From Linum tenue (Eukaryota; Streptophyta; Magnoliopsida; Malpighiales; Linaceae), in NCBI GenBank assembly GCA_946122785.1, contig CAMGYJ010000005.1:82268547-82332546 (forward strand): a stretch of DNA of 64,000 nucleotides. Direction: 5' to 3'. This document shows, piece by piece, positions 32,586-44,476 of the stretch; positions within the stretch are counted from its first letter, which is position 1; every line of letters begins with the position of its first letter. A program made the translations under genes and the position numbers. The notes under the pieces were generated by a model that did not search any database, had not been told where the DNA came from, and saw nothing but the letters and a program-made list of their open reading frames with translations.

Positions 32586-34919
32586 TGCGATTACTTAAAT
32601 CGTGTTAGTATTGGGCCTTGTTGGGGCTCGTCTTATTCGTTGGATTAGGATTTTACTCTATATAAGCTTAGCTACGAGATTGTCGTAAGCAAGCCGTCAA
32701 AATGTAAACCTAATAAGAAATCAGCCGTGAGCTCTTCCGAGCTCACCGTGAAGTGAATTAGTCTCCATCAATCAATTGATCGAGGATACCACGTAAAATC
32801 ATTTGTCTCGTGTTATTTCATCTTCCGCTTCATCAAATTCTACGTGGTATCAGAGCTAAACTCCATCCTTGTCTAGGGTGTTGAGCTTCCGCTTCCGCAG
32901 TCCACATACGTTACCCTCTCCGTGGCCGCATCGACGTCATCGGTTCAATGTCAATTGTGCCGAGGTTGTCTCGCAAATCCGCCAACATGAGTCCCGAGTC
33001 GTCGCCGGGAGAATGTTGCTCCGTCAATCAGTCGCGGTCGTACGTCTTAGGCTTGTGGCGGTGTCACGGCCATCTTCCGAGGTCATCGCCTCTTCTCTAA
33101 AGTTGGATTTAGCCAGTAATTGTCACGGAAGGTCAGCCGCCATCGCTCCGTCGTCCAAGTAATTGGAGTTGGAGCCAGAAAGCACCGTCCTCAAGAGGCT
33201 CACATCCTGCGTCAAGCGCGTCGCTATCCCCAGGGTTCAGCATCGTCGGCAGGTCGTCAGTTTTGTAGTCTCTGTCAAGCTCATGTTCGTCTCCAGTTCA
33301 CACGACCAGATTAATTCTTGTCAGTCTTGGACTCCGATTCCGGTGCTCTCGTCGTTGCGGTCGGGTCTTCTCTTCTCCATATTGGGAGAATGGTTGGTAG
33401 GCGTTCGTCCGGTCCAAGGAATTAGATGGTTATCACCATGTCAATTAAAGTTTGGAGATCGATTTGTGGGTGTCTGCCTTGTGTTCAAGGTGGAAATTGG
33501 TCAACATACGTGACGCGACCGCGAGTCCGCCAACATCCAGCGAAGATGGCGCCATCATCAAATCTTTCGCACTCATAGGCGAAGTCCAGTCCGCCGTCAG
33601 ATCCAATCGATGCGCCATCATCATCTCCGCCATTCATTCTTCCTTGTTGTTCTCTTCCTTACGGTGTCCTGTGCTGCTGCATCTTTCATTGTCGCGCCAC
33701 CGTGGAAGGAAGAAGAAGAAAAGGAAAGGGGAACAGCAGATTGCACTTGAGAAAGGAAGGAGGAATGGAAAATGAGAATGTTCCCAACCCTACGGGCCAT
33801 ACCTTTTCCCCTCCCACGAATGGGCCGCCCAAAATTCAAAATTGGGCATGCTGACATTCACTCTCCAAATGTTGCCGAAATAGCTCTTATGGGCTTTCAC
33901 ATTTGATATGGTAAGGGTTCTTATGGGCTATTCTATTATATTTTGGGCTAGCAATTTCATTTTGCAGGCTTTTGTCATCAAATATAGTCAAGTATGGATT
34001 TGAGGCATTCACGTTCCATAAAATGGTCGTCCCGCTGGCGTTCAAAAGGTAGTACGATCAGAGAAGTCATCGTCCCTTCATTGTCAAGTTGGCATTCATG
34101 ATCCAAGAAATGGTTGTCCCCTCTTCCGGTTCATTAATGGGCACATATGAACCATTCATCGCTTTTCAAGCCGGGCATTCACGATGTTCATGCTCCAGCT
34201 TGAGGGGGAGAATAGGAGGTCAACATACGTCGGTCGACTAGCTCAGTCATCAAGTCGGCCACGATGCACCAAGTGTGTTCAAGTTCAAGAGACGCAGTCA
34301 ACCGTCTCCATCATCAGGTTGTTCAGAGAGAGCTAGTCGTCTCCAATCAACCTCTCAATTCGTCGAAATTGCTATAAATAGTTCTAATTCCAGAGAATTC
34401 AAAATTTAGAATCGAAATGAATCCTTTATAATACCAAACACAAAATTATTTCATTTCAAAATAAATTGTTCAAAACTTATGAAATTCAGAAGAGGAGTTT
34501 GAAGGTTGGTGTGTACTGCTTTGGTATCTCTAGAAGGAGAGAAACACTCGTCCGAAATGTTATTCATCTCGAGTTTTGTTGTTCAAGCCATCATGCTTGT
34601 TCTTCACATTTCCTTCTTCAAGCTCAACATTCTTGTCATTCATGTCTTCGCTTGAGGGGGAGTATTGCAGTTACTTAAACCGTGTTAGTATTGGGCCTTG
34701 TTGGGCCTCGTCTTATTCGTTGGATTAGGGTTTTACTCTATATAAGTTTAGCTACGAGATTGTTGTAAGCAAGCCGTCAAAATGTAAACCTAATAAGAAA
34801 TCAGTTGTGAACTCTTCCGAGCTCACCGTGGATTAGTCTCGATCAATCAATTGATCTAGGATACCACATAAAATCGTTTGTCTCATGTTATTTCATCTTC
34901 CGCTTCATCAAATTCTACA
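32586..34919 (+). mobile_element. Small non-autonomous copia-like LTR element
   Basis: Two LTRs of about 255 bp (32586-32843 and 34666-34919) surround 1.8 kb. TGGTATCAGAGC at 32845-32856 is a tRNA-Met primer site one base after the 5' LTR, and CTTGAGGGGGAG at 34651-34662 is the polypurine tract. The interior shows none of gag, protease, integrase or reverse transcriptase motifs, only short GC-richer frames (32869-33775). This resembles TRIM/LARD-type elements mobilised in trans. The LTRs share TATATAAG as the likely TATA box. Exact ends and target duplication are not clear. Confidence 0.8.
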
Positions 34920-35141
34920 AATGTATTATCACTTGTAATATTATTCTCTAGCAGGGTCAAAGATATTGGTATCTTTTTTTTTTAATAAATAAGAGTGAAC
35001 TAGATTAGCTTTTAATGTCATGTATTACTTAATATAATCGAATATGATATTTTCAGGTTATACACCGCTAGTAGTACGACTAGATAAATCCTTGTTCGTC
35101 CAGGATACTGATATATCTTAATTGGAAGATATCCGACTCTT
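34920..35141. other. Short AT-rich spacer
   Basis: No gene or repeat seen between the LTR element and the next MULE-like element. Confidence 0.5.
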
Positions 35142-35150
35142 AGCTACACT

Positions 35151-36426
35151 GGGAGCGGATCGTGTCAGTAACTGATGGGTCAGTAACTCATCAGTAACTC
35201 CTTCTCTGATCTCCACGTGACAGTCCTCTTTTTTTATTTAAATTAAATGCGGAAGGGCAGTAAGGTAAAATTACACTTACACCTATTTTAATACTGACGC
35301 TGACTTTTGAGCGGACCACATCAACACCTCCTTCTCTCTCCTAAAAAAAGCTTTAATTTTTCTTCTCTTAATCTTTAACGGACGATTTCTCACTCGTTTT
35401 AAGTCGGAATTTATTTTTTTTGCACAATTAGATCAGATTAATTGTGCCGTTCAAAAATGATATCCACTTTGATATTTTTTGGACATAAAAAAATTTCCAG
35501 TTATTACCAGTCTATACCATATGGTATTGACTGGTATTAAATAAGACTATACCACATGGTATGGTAATATCAATATATATTTCGTTACCACCCAATACCA
35601 TATGGTATAGTGTGGTAATATCAATATATATTTCGTTACCACCCAATACCATATGGTATAGTGTTGTAATATCAATATATATTTCGTTACCACACAATAC
35701 CATATGGTATAGTATGGTAATATCACACAATACCATATGGTATAGAGTGGTAATATCAATATATATTTCGTTACCACGCAATACCATACATTACCATAGG
35801 GTATAGTGTGGTAATATCAATATATATTTCGTTACCACCCAATACCATATGGTATAGAGTCATAATATCAATATATATTATCTAAAAGGAAAAACACAGA
35901 ATGAGGGAGAGAAAAAATCGTCTTCTGATGCCTCTCATTTCCTCTTTCTCAATCAAGAACACCAAAATGCCAAAAAAATGAGAAAGATCGGAATTGAGGT
36001 CAACGAGTTGATGAAGAGAAGAAATGCAATGAAAGAGAGTGGTTACAATTTTTATTCGTCGATTGCTACAGAAAAAAAAAATGAAGAAGGAAGAGAGCAG
36101 ATCTAAATTTGAAAATGAGATTGTGAAAGAAAAAGTAAGAGAGAAGGAATAGAGAAAGAGAAAGGATCTGGAAAGAGATTGAAAGAAAGGAAGAGAGAAG
36201 GAAAAAAGTTGAGTTGCAGAGAAAATGTAATTCTCTCTCTTTCATTAAAAAGTCAGCAATTGAAATGCGGAATGAATAAAAAAAATAAAAATACAAAAAC
36301 GGACAAAAATGCCCCTCCCCATCCCACATCCAGCCCAGCCACACGATTGCTCCATTCTCAAATCTACGGCTCCCGTGTGGTTACTGATGGGTGAGTAACC
36401 AGTGATTAATGACCCTATCTTGAACC
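35151..36426 (+). mobile_element. Family A MULE-like MITE, copy 2
   Basis: Starts GGGAGCGGATCGTGTCAG and ends GACCCTATCTTGAACC. The exact 9-bp duplication AGCTACACT lies at 35142-35150 and 36427-36435. It shares the phrase CGGACGATTTCTCACTCG with copies 1 and 3. At 1276 bp it is longer than its relatives because of a tandem array at 35505-35877 and an AG-rich segment at 35885-36200. Frames here are repetitive translations of the array and are not genes. Confidence 0.8.
35505..35877. repeat. 51-bp tandem array around a CCATATGG palindrome
   Basis: The unit contains TCAATATATATTTCGTTACC and CAATACCATATGGTATAG. TTCGTTACC starts recur at 35581, 35632, 35683, 35767 and 35828, so the core period is 51 bp with some altered units. 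Each unit carries the perfect palindrome ATACCATATGGTAT. The other family A copies have only one or two such palindromes. Confidence 0.9.
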
Positions 36427-36610
36427 AGCTACACTTAGCATACCCATGAGTACAAAATAGTTCTCATTATTTACCCCATCTCCCTAGCTAAATATGGTTT
36501 ATTTCTCTCGTGATGGCTCTTGTCATCTGTAAAATCTGTAGTGTCTAAATGAATAGGACTTTCGAACTTGAGTTAACTTGAATGAATAGTATGAAGAGGA
36601 ATTTTACAAT

Positions 36611-36897
36611 GATATATATAGCATTGGTGTTATAATGTTTTGCCTTTATGGTACAACTTGAAATTGTATCTTTAACGTTATGGTACAACTTCAGATTGTA
36701 CCTATACTTTTTGTACAAATTCTTTTATGGTACAACTTGAACTTTAACCTTTATGTGATGGTATAACTTCAAATTGTAAAGTTGTGTCATAACATAATAG
36801 TACAAATTTCTTTATGGTACAACCTAAATTTATACATTTAACATTATGATACAACTTTAGATTGTACATTAAAACACCAATACTTTATAGCATAGTA
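36611..36897. repeat. Family B dispersed repeat, copy 2
   Basis: Same family as 26871-27120: ATAGCATTGGTGTTATAATG at the left, TTAAAACACCAATAC at the right, with repeated ATGGTACAACTT units. Non-coding. Confidence 0.7.
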
Positions 36898-39800
36898 GAA
36901 GTGATCCGAGTGGTTAGCTAAAGTTTATTGTTATGCTCAGTACTTTAATCTTTTGCTCTCGTCCCGAGTGTCTTGGCCTAGTCTTAACCATTCGCCATTC
37001 AGGATATCTAACATTTAGCATGAGTGCTTAGCTAAAGTTTATTTGTCGTCCACCTTTAATTAATGGGAGACGGAGAACTGGTGATTACCAACTTCTGGTT
37101 GGGCGAAGCAGATCCGACGATTTACATGTGGTTATTACTCCTCCATGCATAATTATAGTAACAACCTATATCCATTTTTTTTACAAAAGTTAATTTTGTA
37201 TTGTTTAAAAAGAGATCGAACCAATTACACTTTCGTATACAATCAGGATAGAAATTCAAAATAACAATACGTAGTCGGGTACAAACCAGTAGCGGACCCA
37301 TAAATTTTACATAGGAGTGTCCTCTTTTAAGATACAAATGAAATAAACTAGTTTTTAAATAATAAAATACAATAAATAATTTTTAAATAAGAAAATACCT
37401 TACTCATACAACTTAAAAAAATCCACGATATGTTTTCATATTCGAAAATAACTGTAGAATATACTTGGTGTCTACACTGCTCAAAAAATTGTCCTTGTAT
37501 ATCATACTAGACAAGCATGCACGAACTTATCACATACTCGATTTTTAAACTTGTTTTTTTTATGTAATCCAAACCTGAAAAGACTCTTTCAACACTTGTC
37601 GTACAACCATAAAATCAATACAAATTAAGAGTAGCTTGAAATTTGCTTAATTGTTAGGTTTTGAAAATAATTAGAGGTATTGAATGACATTATACTATTA
37701 TACAATGTTTAAAATCAAAGAACATATGAGTTGTAGCCTCATGGAAATTATATTTATTAATAATAATAATAGTGTCTTAGGTTTGAATTACCCAAACTAT
37801 CACTTATATTCTCATACGCAAACTAAAAGATGAGAGTAGGATAATCATTTTCTCAAATTTCATAGGTGTCCCCGACTATCAATTATAATTTTTTTGTCAA
37901 TACGTAAATTTACCATCGGGGGTTGGATAATCGTTTTCCTAAAATTTAGGGGTGTCCCAGGATATAAGGCACCTTCCTTCCTACTCCCTACACCACCAGT
38001 TTCGACCGCCATTCTCTCCTCCATCGAATTTTTTGTGCGCCCATGAACAGCGCTGGAGGGCATTGGGGGTCATAGTCCTCTTCATCCAAGATATCATCCT
38101 CGAAGTCCGACTCTGCCACGTACCACTCATCTGCCATGGCTGAACTTTTGAATAACCCTGCCATCCCTTTATTCCAGCTGGTCGATCAGAGTATCCAATA
38201 GTCTCTTTGCAAGGGGATGACTTGGATTGTTTCCTCCTCACTCTTTCCACCCGGCGAAGAGGAGCTCCTTATCGTACGTCTCGCCCCAGCAGTTTGGTCG
38301 TGGGGTTTGCCGCCAGCGTCAGCGTTGGCAACGACATACTTGCCACCATGAATAAGGCAAAACCCTATTTGCGATGTGGTTAATTCGCCTTTGGAAAACT
38401 CGGAGCTCTAGAGTTACCGTAAGTGTGATCACTCCTAGAACATTTTGTTTACTTCATCTTAATTTTCTTTCATCCATCATATTTTTTAATTCCTATTAAT
38501 TTTCATTTAAAATTTAAAAAGATAAATTGTCACATTGTTCACGATAATTAACCAAGAGTAATTGCTAGTCACATTATTCATGATAATTAACCATGACTAA
38601 CAATTACTCACGGAAAATGAAGACTAAAAAGTTGTTGAATTAATTCTCGTGATTAAAATTGTATAATCAATTACGAAAAGTTTTCTCGTGACTACTAGTA
38701 TACTTCTCAGTACGGGATGAATAAGATCTTGTGTCTAAAAACCAGTTTTCCTTTAGTGCATCATAATGACCTCAAGATGTGTAGCAATTCTATAAGGTCA
38801 ATTACAAATTAGTGAGAGACATAAATATGTTATGTGAAGATTATTAAAGGACAATTATTTTTTACGCAAGAGTTGAACAAATGTGTCGTGTAAATTATAT
38901 AAAGCAACCACATGTTACATAAGTATTATAATGAACTTTACATTTTAGGCAATGTGACATGGGAAATCTAAAAATCCTCTATATCATATAAAAAATTTCA
39001 AGTGTCTCATGCTAATGATTCGAAGGTGTGATATGAGTTCTATAAAATTAAATCAAACATTAGTGAGAGATTACAAATATTACTTAATTCTTTTATATAT
39101 GAAACGTGGGTACACTTTATTGCCCAATTCTTTTGGTTACTGTTTCATTATTTGTCATGTAGTGAAACTCCTCCCTCTTCCCAATCCTTCACCCAAGCAC
39201 CAAAAAGGCCTTTGAAACTGTAAAAACAAAAAACAAAAAGAAGTAAAAAAGATGTTCAACTACCACAAAATAAAACTTTCCCCTTCCCCTTTCTAGTGTC
39301 ACCCCACTCCATGATGCCAAATCCTCATCTTCTCTATACTCTTCCTTCTCCAATCACATCTTTTCCAATTTTCTTCCAATCTACAATCATATCTCTATCT
39401 TTCCAAACAATCTAACGTGTAAACATAATTTCTCTCCAGTCTACACTTCAATTCCTTCTCTCATACCTCTATGGTCTTTTACCTCCATTCCACCCGTCTC
39501 CGCTTGCCCATGAAAAGCCTCAAGCAGAGCAACCTCTTCTTCTCATCCCTTTCTTATCAATTTCTATGAAACACAACTTCGAGAAATCCTTCATAAATCG
39601 AGCCGCCACCTGGAATTCTCGCTTACTCTTTTCCTCCCTTTTGAGAAGCCTAGGAAGAGGATGGCGGCACGTTGGCGATGATGGCGATATCTAATTGGGT
39701 TAAGCCGCATGGGCAGAGAAATGAGAAGCTTTGTCATCAATGTGCGTTGCCCATTGAAGGCGCTATGAACCCGTAGGCGAGGACGAAGCTCTACCGGCTG

Positions 39801-41362
39801 TCATTGATCACTCGCAACTTGAGATCAGTTGGTCGTCAACCCTCAATGCGGCGAGGGGAGTCAAAGATATATAGTCTGTTGGTAAGTACAATGCCTACCT
39901 AGCTAGTAGTCTTTTTTCTCTCTTTTGTTGGCTTCTTTGTGACATCCCCCTCCCTCTGTCTGATTATTTACCCATATCCCCCTTTGTTCTAAAGGCACTT
40001 TCCAAGCAAATAACCCAGTCGAGTACTCATGTCGTTAATATCAGACATGAAGCCTCATTGAAATAAAGATTTTTACATTGAGAATGGAGAAGAAGGCATT
40101 GGCGGTGATTTTCTTGGATGTGTTGTTGCTCTGTCATAATAATAATAATCATCTAGAGGTCTGCACCGCCTAGGACTCTGATGAATTTTGATGTCAAGAC
40201 ACTTGCACCAGGATTCAATGAGATCAACTAGCTTATAGTACGTAGCCTTATACAACATATTTCCCCTTTCTTCCTAGACTCCTTTTGTCTTTCGATCACT
40301 TCTTAAGTAGTTGGAGTAATTGTATTAATGTCGAGATATATATGGCCATATGAGTGCAGCAAGGAGCAAGGATCAGTGCAATATCATCAAGTGTTTAATC
40401 TAGCGTAGGCCAGGTAATGTATAGTTCTACTTATCCTAAATCTTCCCTCCCTCTGCATCTATTAGTTTCTGCTCATTTTTCATAGTTTTTGCATTCTTTC
40501 CAATCAATATTCATGTTAACGAGCAAAAATCATCCACATATCTTTAAGCTTTCACAAGCTGGCGTTGAGTACTCAGCGCTGCTAACAGTGTTAATTTCTT
40601 TTTCTTGGAAATATATGAGTAGCAGCACTAAGAACACTGCTGGTGTGGTGTTATGTGTTGCTCCAAAATCCACAGAATTTTCTTCTTTTTGCTCATGCTT
40701 TGTTCAATTGCCTATTTTTCCCTCTCGTGTGCTTCCATAAATATGTGCACTAGTCAACTAGTTGTTAAGCACAAAGAAAGTGGATCTTCAAATAGCGGAA
40801 GAGTGGACTTCAAATTCAAAGAAATTGTTGGCCTTAGCTTCGACAGTGGAGACTTAAAGCATGAAAGACAATCATACCTATACAATTTGAGGAGTCTTAC
40901 TTGAGGGGAAAAAGTACTGAGATGGCTATTTCATTGGTAAGAAAGAAAAATAAAAGTAGTAGGATAGTACTCTTGTTATATCCTATAAATTCTTCCCATG
41001 TTCTTGATCTATTGTGAAAAGCCTAATGTGATACAATCCTTACCTAGGTTTTTGGTTCAATTTTAGCTGGTTGAGTTTGGATGCCAATTAGACTTTGAGA
41101 GTAGTATTTGGTAGGATAGCAGTAGCTGATCTTCGGCAAGCAGTCTGTCGTAGTCAGATGAGCTAGCAAGAGAAGATTTCCTATTGCAGATTTGTATTCT
41201 TTTGTGTATTTTTCCTAATTAAAAAGTTTATGTCACCATGATAATAATAAAAAAATTGAGACCATTTCATGTTGCTGCAGAATAAAAAAGTGACATTATC
41301 AAAATAAAGGTTGCAACTTTGTTGTCTTTGGCTTTCTAGTGTGAAATGGGATTCCCTTGGCC
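36898..41362. other. Long intergenic stretch, no confirmed gene
   Basis: No transposon protein or host gene is recognised in 4.4 kb. Three spots look less random. A 49-codon acidic minus-strand frame at 37988-38137 reads MADEWYVAESDFEDDI at its start. Denser sequence lies at 39290-39900. A plus-strand frame at 40653-40904 has no known motif. These may be decayed gene or element fragments. Confidence 0.35.
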
Positions 41363-41385
41363 TATATATATATATATATATGTAT

Positions 41386-41786
41386 GGTGCCTTCTACGGT
41401 ACCCCGGGTGAAATCTGGGGTACCGCATACCTTTAGTATGAAAACGCTATCTAGACCTCGAATTAGGAGGATTTTTTAACCTGATACTATACCCTAACCA
41501 TTAATGAGCGAACCCTAGGTACTAATTATCTAAATCATAAACTATAAACCCTAAGATGGTGCGTTCATTTTTTGCCTTTATTTGTACGAATCATAACCGT
41601 CGATTATTATTCTAATTAAATTGATCTTAGAGTATAAGATTTAGAGAACTAAGACCTAGATTTTGATCTTTAAGGGTTAGAGTATATTATTATGTCCGAA
41701 AGATTAATCAATTCATGGTTTGAATAGGGTTTCCATACTCAAGGTATGCGATACCCTGGATTTTACCCTGGGTACCGTAGAACTCC

Positions 41787-41788
<2 letters not shown>
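41386..41788 (+). mobile_element. MITE inserted in a TA microsatellite
   Basis: The inverted ends pair for about 60 bp: left GGTGCCTTCTACGGTACCCC and complement of right GGGGAGTTCTACGGTACCCA, both continuing to CGCATACC. TA/AT runs flank it on both sides (41363-41380 and 41789-41824). MITEs that insert specifically into TA microsatellites are known from rice (the Micron type). The element is 403 bp and non-coding. A one-armed relative lies at 4320-4432. Confidence 0.8.

Positions 41789-41824
<36 letters not shown>
41789..41824. repeat. AT microsatellite
   Basis: An AT run of 36 bp directly abutting the right end of the MITE. Confidence 0.95.
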
Positions 41825-41827
<3 letters not shown>

Positions 41828-42741
41828 GCATTTACTACTGTTGAAATAGAGACTGGGTTTTAAATTCTATGATGTTAATTCTGGATATAATATTGGCTAA
41901 TGTATAGCTATTCATGGTTGTTGCAGTTTATAGGTGTTTTTATAAGTGTTCTGCTTGAATGGTTTCTACGCAGATTTCCCATGCCAACCTTCAGGTAACA
42001 TTTTCCTTCATTTATACTTGGAGATTGTTATTACACTCTTCTTCTATTGAGGTGCATGCTTTACATTCTCTTTATTTTTGGAAAGAAACATGTTGGTTCT
42101 AACTTTAAGATATATCAGTATTCTATGTAGTCAACATCCTACAATGAAATTTACTTCCTCTTTTCTTTCCCGATCAATTGTTGTTGATGCTCATATATGC
42201 TTATTGATGGTCAAATGTCTGTGAAAGTTCAATGTGATCTGGACCAGTTGATTTATGTAAGAACTTAGAGTTGAAACTTGAGGACTTTTCTGTGCATGAC
42301 CATAATTCTTCTCTTCATGGCTTCTTTTTTGTTTTGTTTTGTTTTAGTTTCCGGTGCACTCTTTTTCTTTATGTTGTAATTCTGATTCGACAATTTTGCA
42401 ATGCTTTTGGTATATATGGGATGAAAGAAGAACAAACTAAAGAAAAAGGAGAAGGAGAAGAAATCTATTGCACAATTTGCTGAGCTTGAACAGGAAGTTG
42501 CAAAGCAAGAAAAAGCTTTTAGAATGTTAAGTATTCTTCATGCTATATACTGGTGTGTATAGAAGGAGATGAATAGGAGGATCTTTGAGGGAAAGTATGC
42601 CACAACAAGGGTCATATCCTACACTGAATTCTATTGACGATTAAGCATTTGATATCATGGTGACAGGTTGGAAGAGAAGTAACATATTTTTTAGGAAGAG
42701 AAGTTTTTAGTGACCCCCCCCCCCCCCCCACACACATTTAT
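41825..42741. other. Intergenic DNA with a charged exon-like frame and a C run
   Basis: At 42424-42560 the plus strand encodes a Lys/Glu-rich stretch, KKSIAQFAELEQEVAKQEKA, of coiled-coil character, ending at a stop near 42558. It could be an isolated exon fragment. A homopolymer of about 16 C lies at 42713-42729. I recognise no gene. Confidence 0.35.
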
Positions 42742-42744
42742 TAA

Positions 42745-43657
42745 CACTCTGTTTGGGAGGAGGGGTAAATGGGAGGAGGGTGCAAATGTGAGGGGTAAAT
42801 ACAGTTTCCAACACATTTGCACCTGTTTGGTTAATTTGGAACAGTAGGGGGGTGCAAAACGGGAGTGCAAATTTACTGTTTCGGCTTACCCCCCAAATTG
42901 GGGTGCAAGGGAAGGAAGGAAGAGAGGGGGAGGGGGGAATTATGGAATTTTGTTTTTCTAATTGTGTTATATATAATTATATAATAATTAATATTATCAA
43001 TTTCTTCTTTTTATAAATATCATTAATGTAAACATTATTCGGGGTTGACCATTTGACTCTGGAAACAAGTTTATCAATGTTCGTCAAGTCAAATCTAGAT
43101 CTCTTGGTTGAATCGAATTTGCATTGAAAATTAGAGATACGAGGTGTTTGTGGAAAAGATAGAGAGAAATTGTTTGGTTAACTCAGTTTATTTGACTAAA
43201 TAGTTAAAACTTACAAATTCGAACGTGTTTGACTAAGTTTGACCATTTAAGATTAAACTAGACACGAAAACCCTATATAGGATGACCAGTTACAAGTTGA
43301 GCTTCGAGTTTTGAGATCGCTCGATCAATGATTATACAATTGTCATAATTAATTATTATTTGAGCATTATTATATAATAACTATTTTTAGTAAAGTATAT
43401 TTATTATTATATAGTAATATTTATTTTATTACTTTATGATAATATTTTAAAATTTTAAAATCTATTTTGTAATCTAAAATCTATTTTAAAATAATATAAT
43501 TACTTACTTTTCACTCTATTTGCACCCCCCTACTTTTTCATCCAAACAACAATTTACCCCTCCACTTACACCCCCCAGCAATTTGCACCCCCCAGCAATT
43601 TACCCCTCAACTTGCACCCTCCTGCAATTTGCACCCCCCTTGTTGCCAAACAGAGCG
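42745..43657. mobile_element. Harbinger/Tourist-like MITE, about 913 bp
   Basis: Ends CACTCTGTTTGG and CCAAACAGAGCG are inverted repeats and TAA flanks both sides (42742-42744 and 43658-43660), the target duplication of PIF/Harbinger elements. Near each end are many TTTGCACCCC or GGGGTGCAAA units in inverted orientation. The middle is AT-rich and non-coding. Confidence 0.75.
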
Positions 43658-43660
43658 TAA

Positions 43661-44476
43661 GTTAGTACTCTGTGTTGATATGGGTTGATGATTGCTTCTT
43701 TTCTAATGAAGATTGCTCAAAATTTTAGCAAGATAGTCTAGGTTTGTATTGATTTGATGTTTTCATATCTAAAAAGGTATTTCCTCAAGGGTATTTAGAC
43801 TAATGTTCTGTAAATAATCATTATGATGATAAGTAATATGAATGTTTTTAAATATACTAAACACGACCACATCTCCCGCGATGTAGCCGTGGGATTTATT
43901 CTAGTGTGAATAATTTATAGCTTTCTTGGTCTTCCATTGCAATAGGTTTCTTGATCGGTCATGTATTTATATCATGGTAACTCCTTAATGTTAAGGATTG
44001 AATTGATCTTATTGTATGATCTACCTATAAGAACTTCATCTCTATGAGTTCACTTTCGTTCACGAAATTAAGAGAAAATCATCTATATGAACATTTACAT
44101 TTCTTCCAACAATTCAAATCATTGGAAATGAACCGGTTTATAACAAACACAACTATAATCCTTTGCATTGTCCGGGCTTGACTTCATTGAAATAAGATAC
44201 AAATTGTACTTTATATCTAACAACGACAATCCAACTATATTATAATAACGTTGTCCCGCCACCCGCCACGAAGTGCGGGTAACAAGGTTGTCAACGGGCT
44301 AAACCCACTTACTCGACCGGGCCAACGGGTTAAACCGGGTTGACAACCTTGGTGGGTAAAATAACTAGTATATAACTAATAAAATAAGAGTTAGTGAATT
44401 GGTGAATCTATCCTTGGTCATTCCAATACATCAATTCATGAACCAAAATGGACATGGATCTAATGAATTTGAATAA
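43661..44476. other. Intergenic DNA with hairpin-rich repeat fragments
   Basis: Near 43874-43902 CCCGCG...CGTGGG is followed by ATTTATT and CTAGT, resembling a Helitron 3' end on the plus strand. At 44281-44353, AACAAGGTTGTCAAC and GTTGACAACCTTGG form a long hairpin with ACCGGG repeats in the loop. No gene seen. Confidence 0.35.

Noticed and set aside
35512..35806. Long repetitive frames (YILILP- and SIYISLP-type repeats)
   Set aside because: They are translations of the 51-bp tandem array, present on both strands, inside a MITE.
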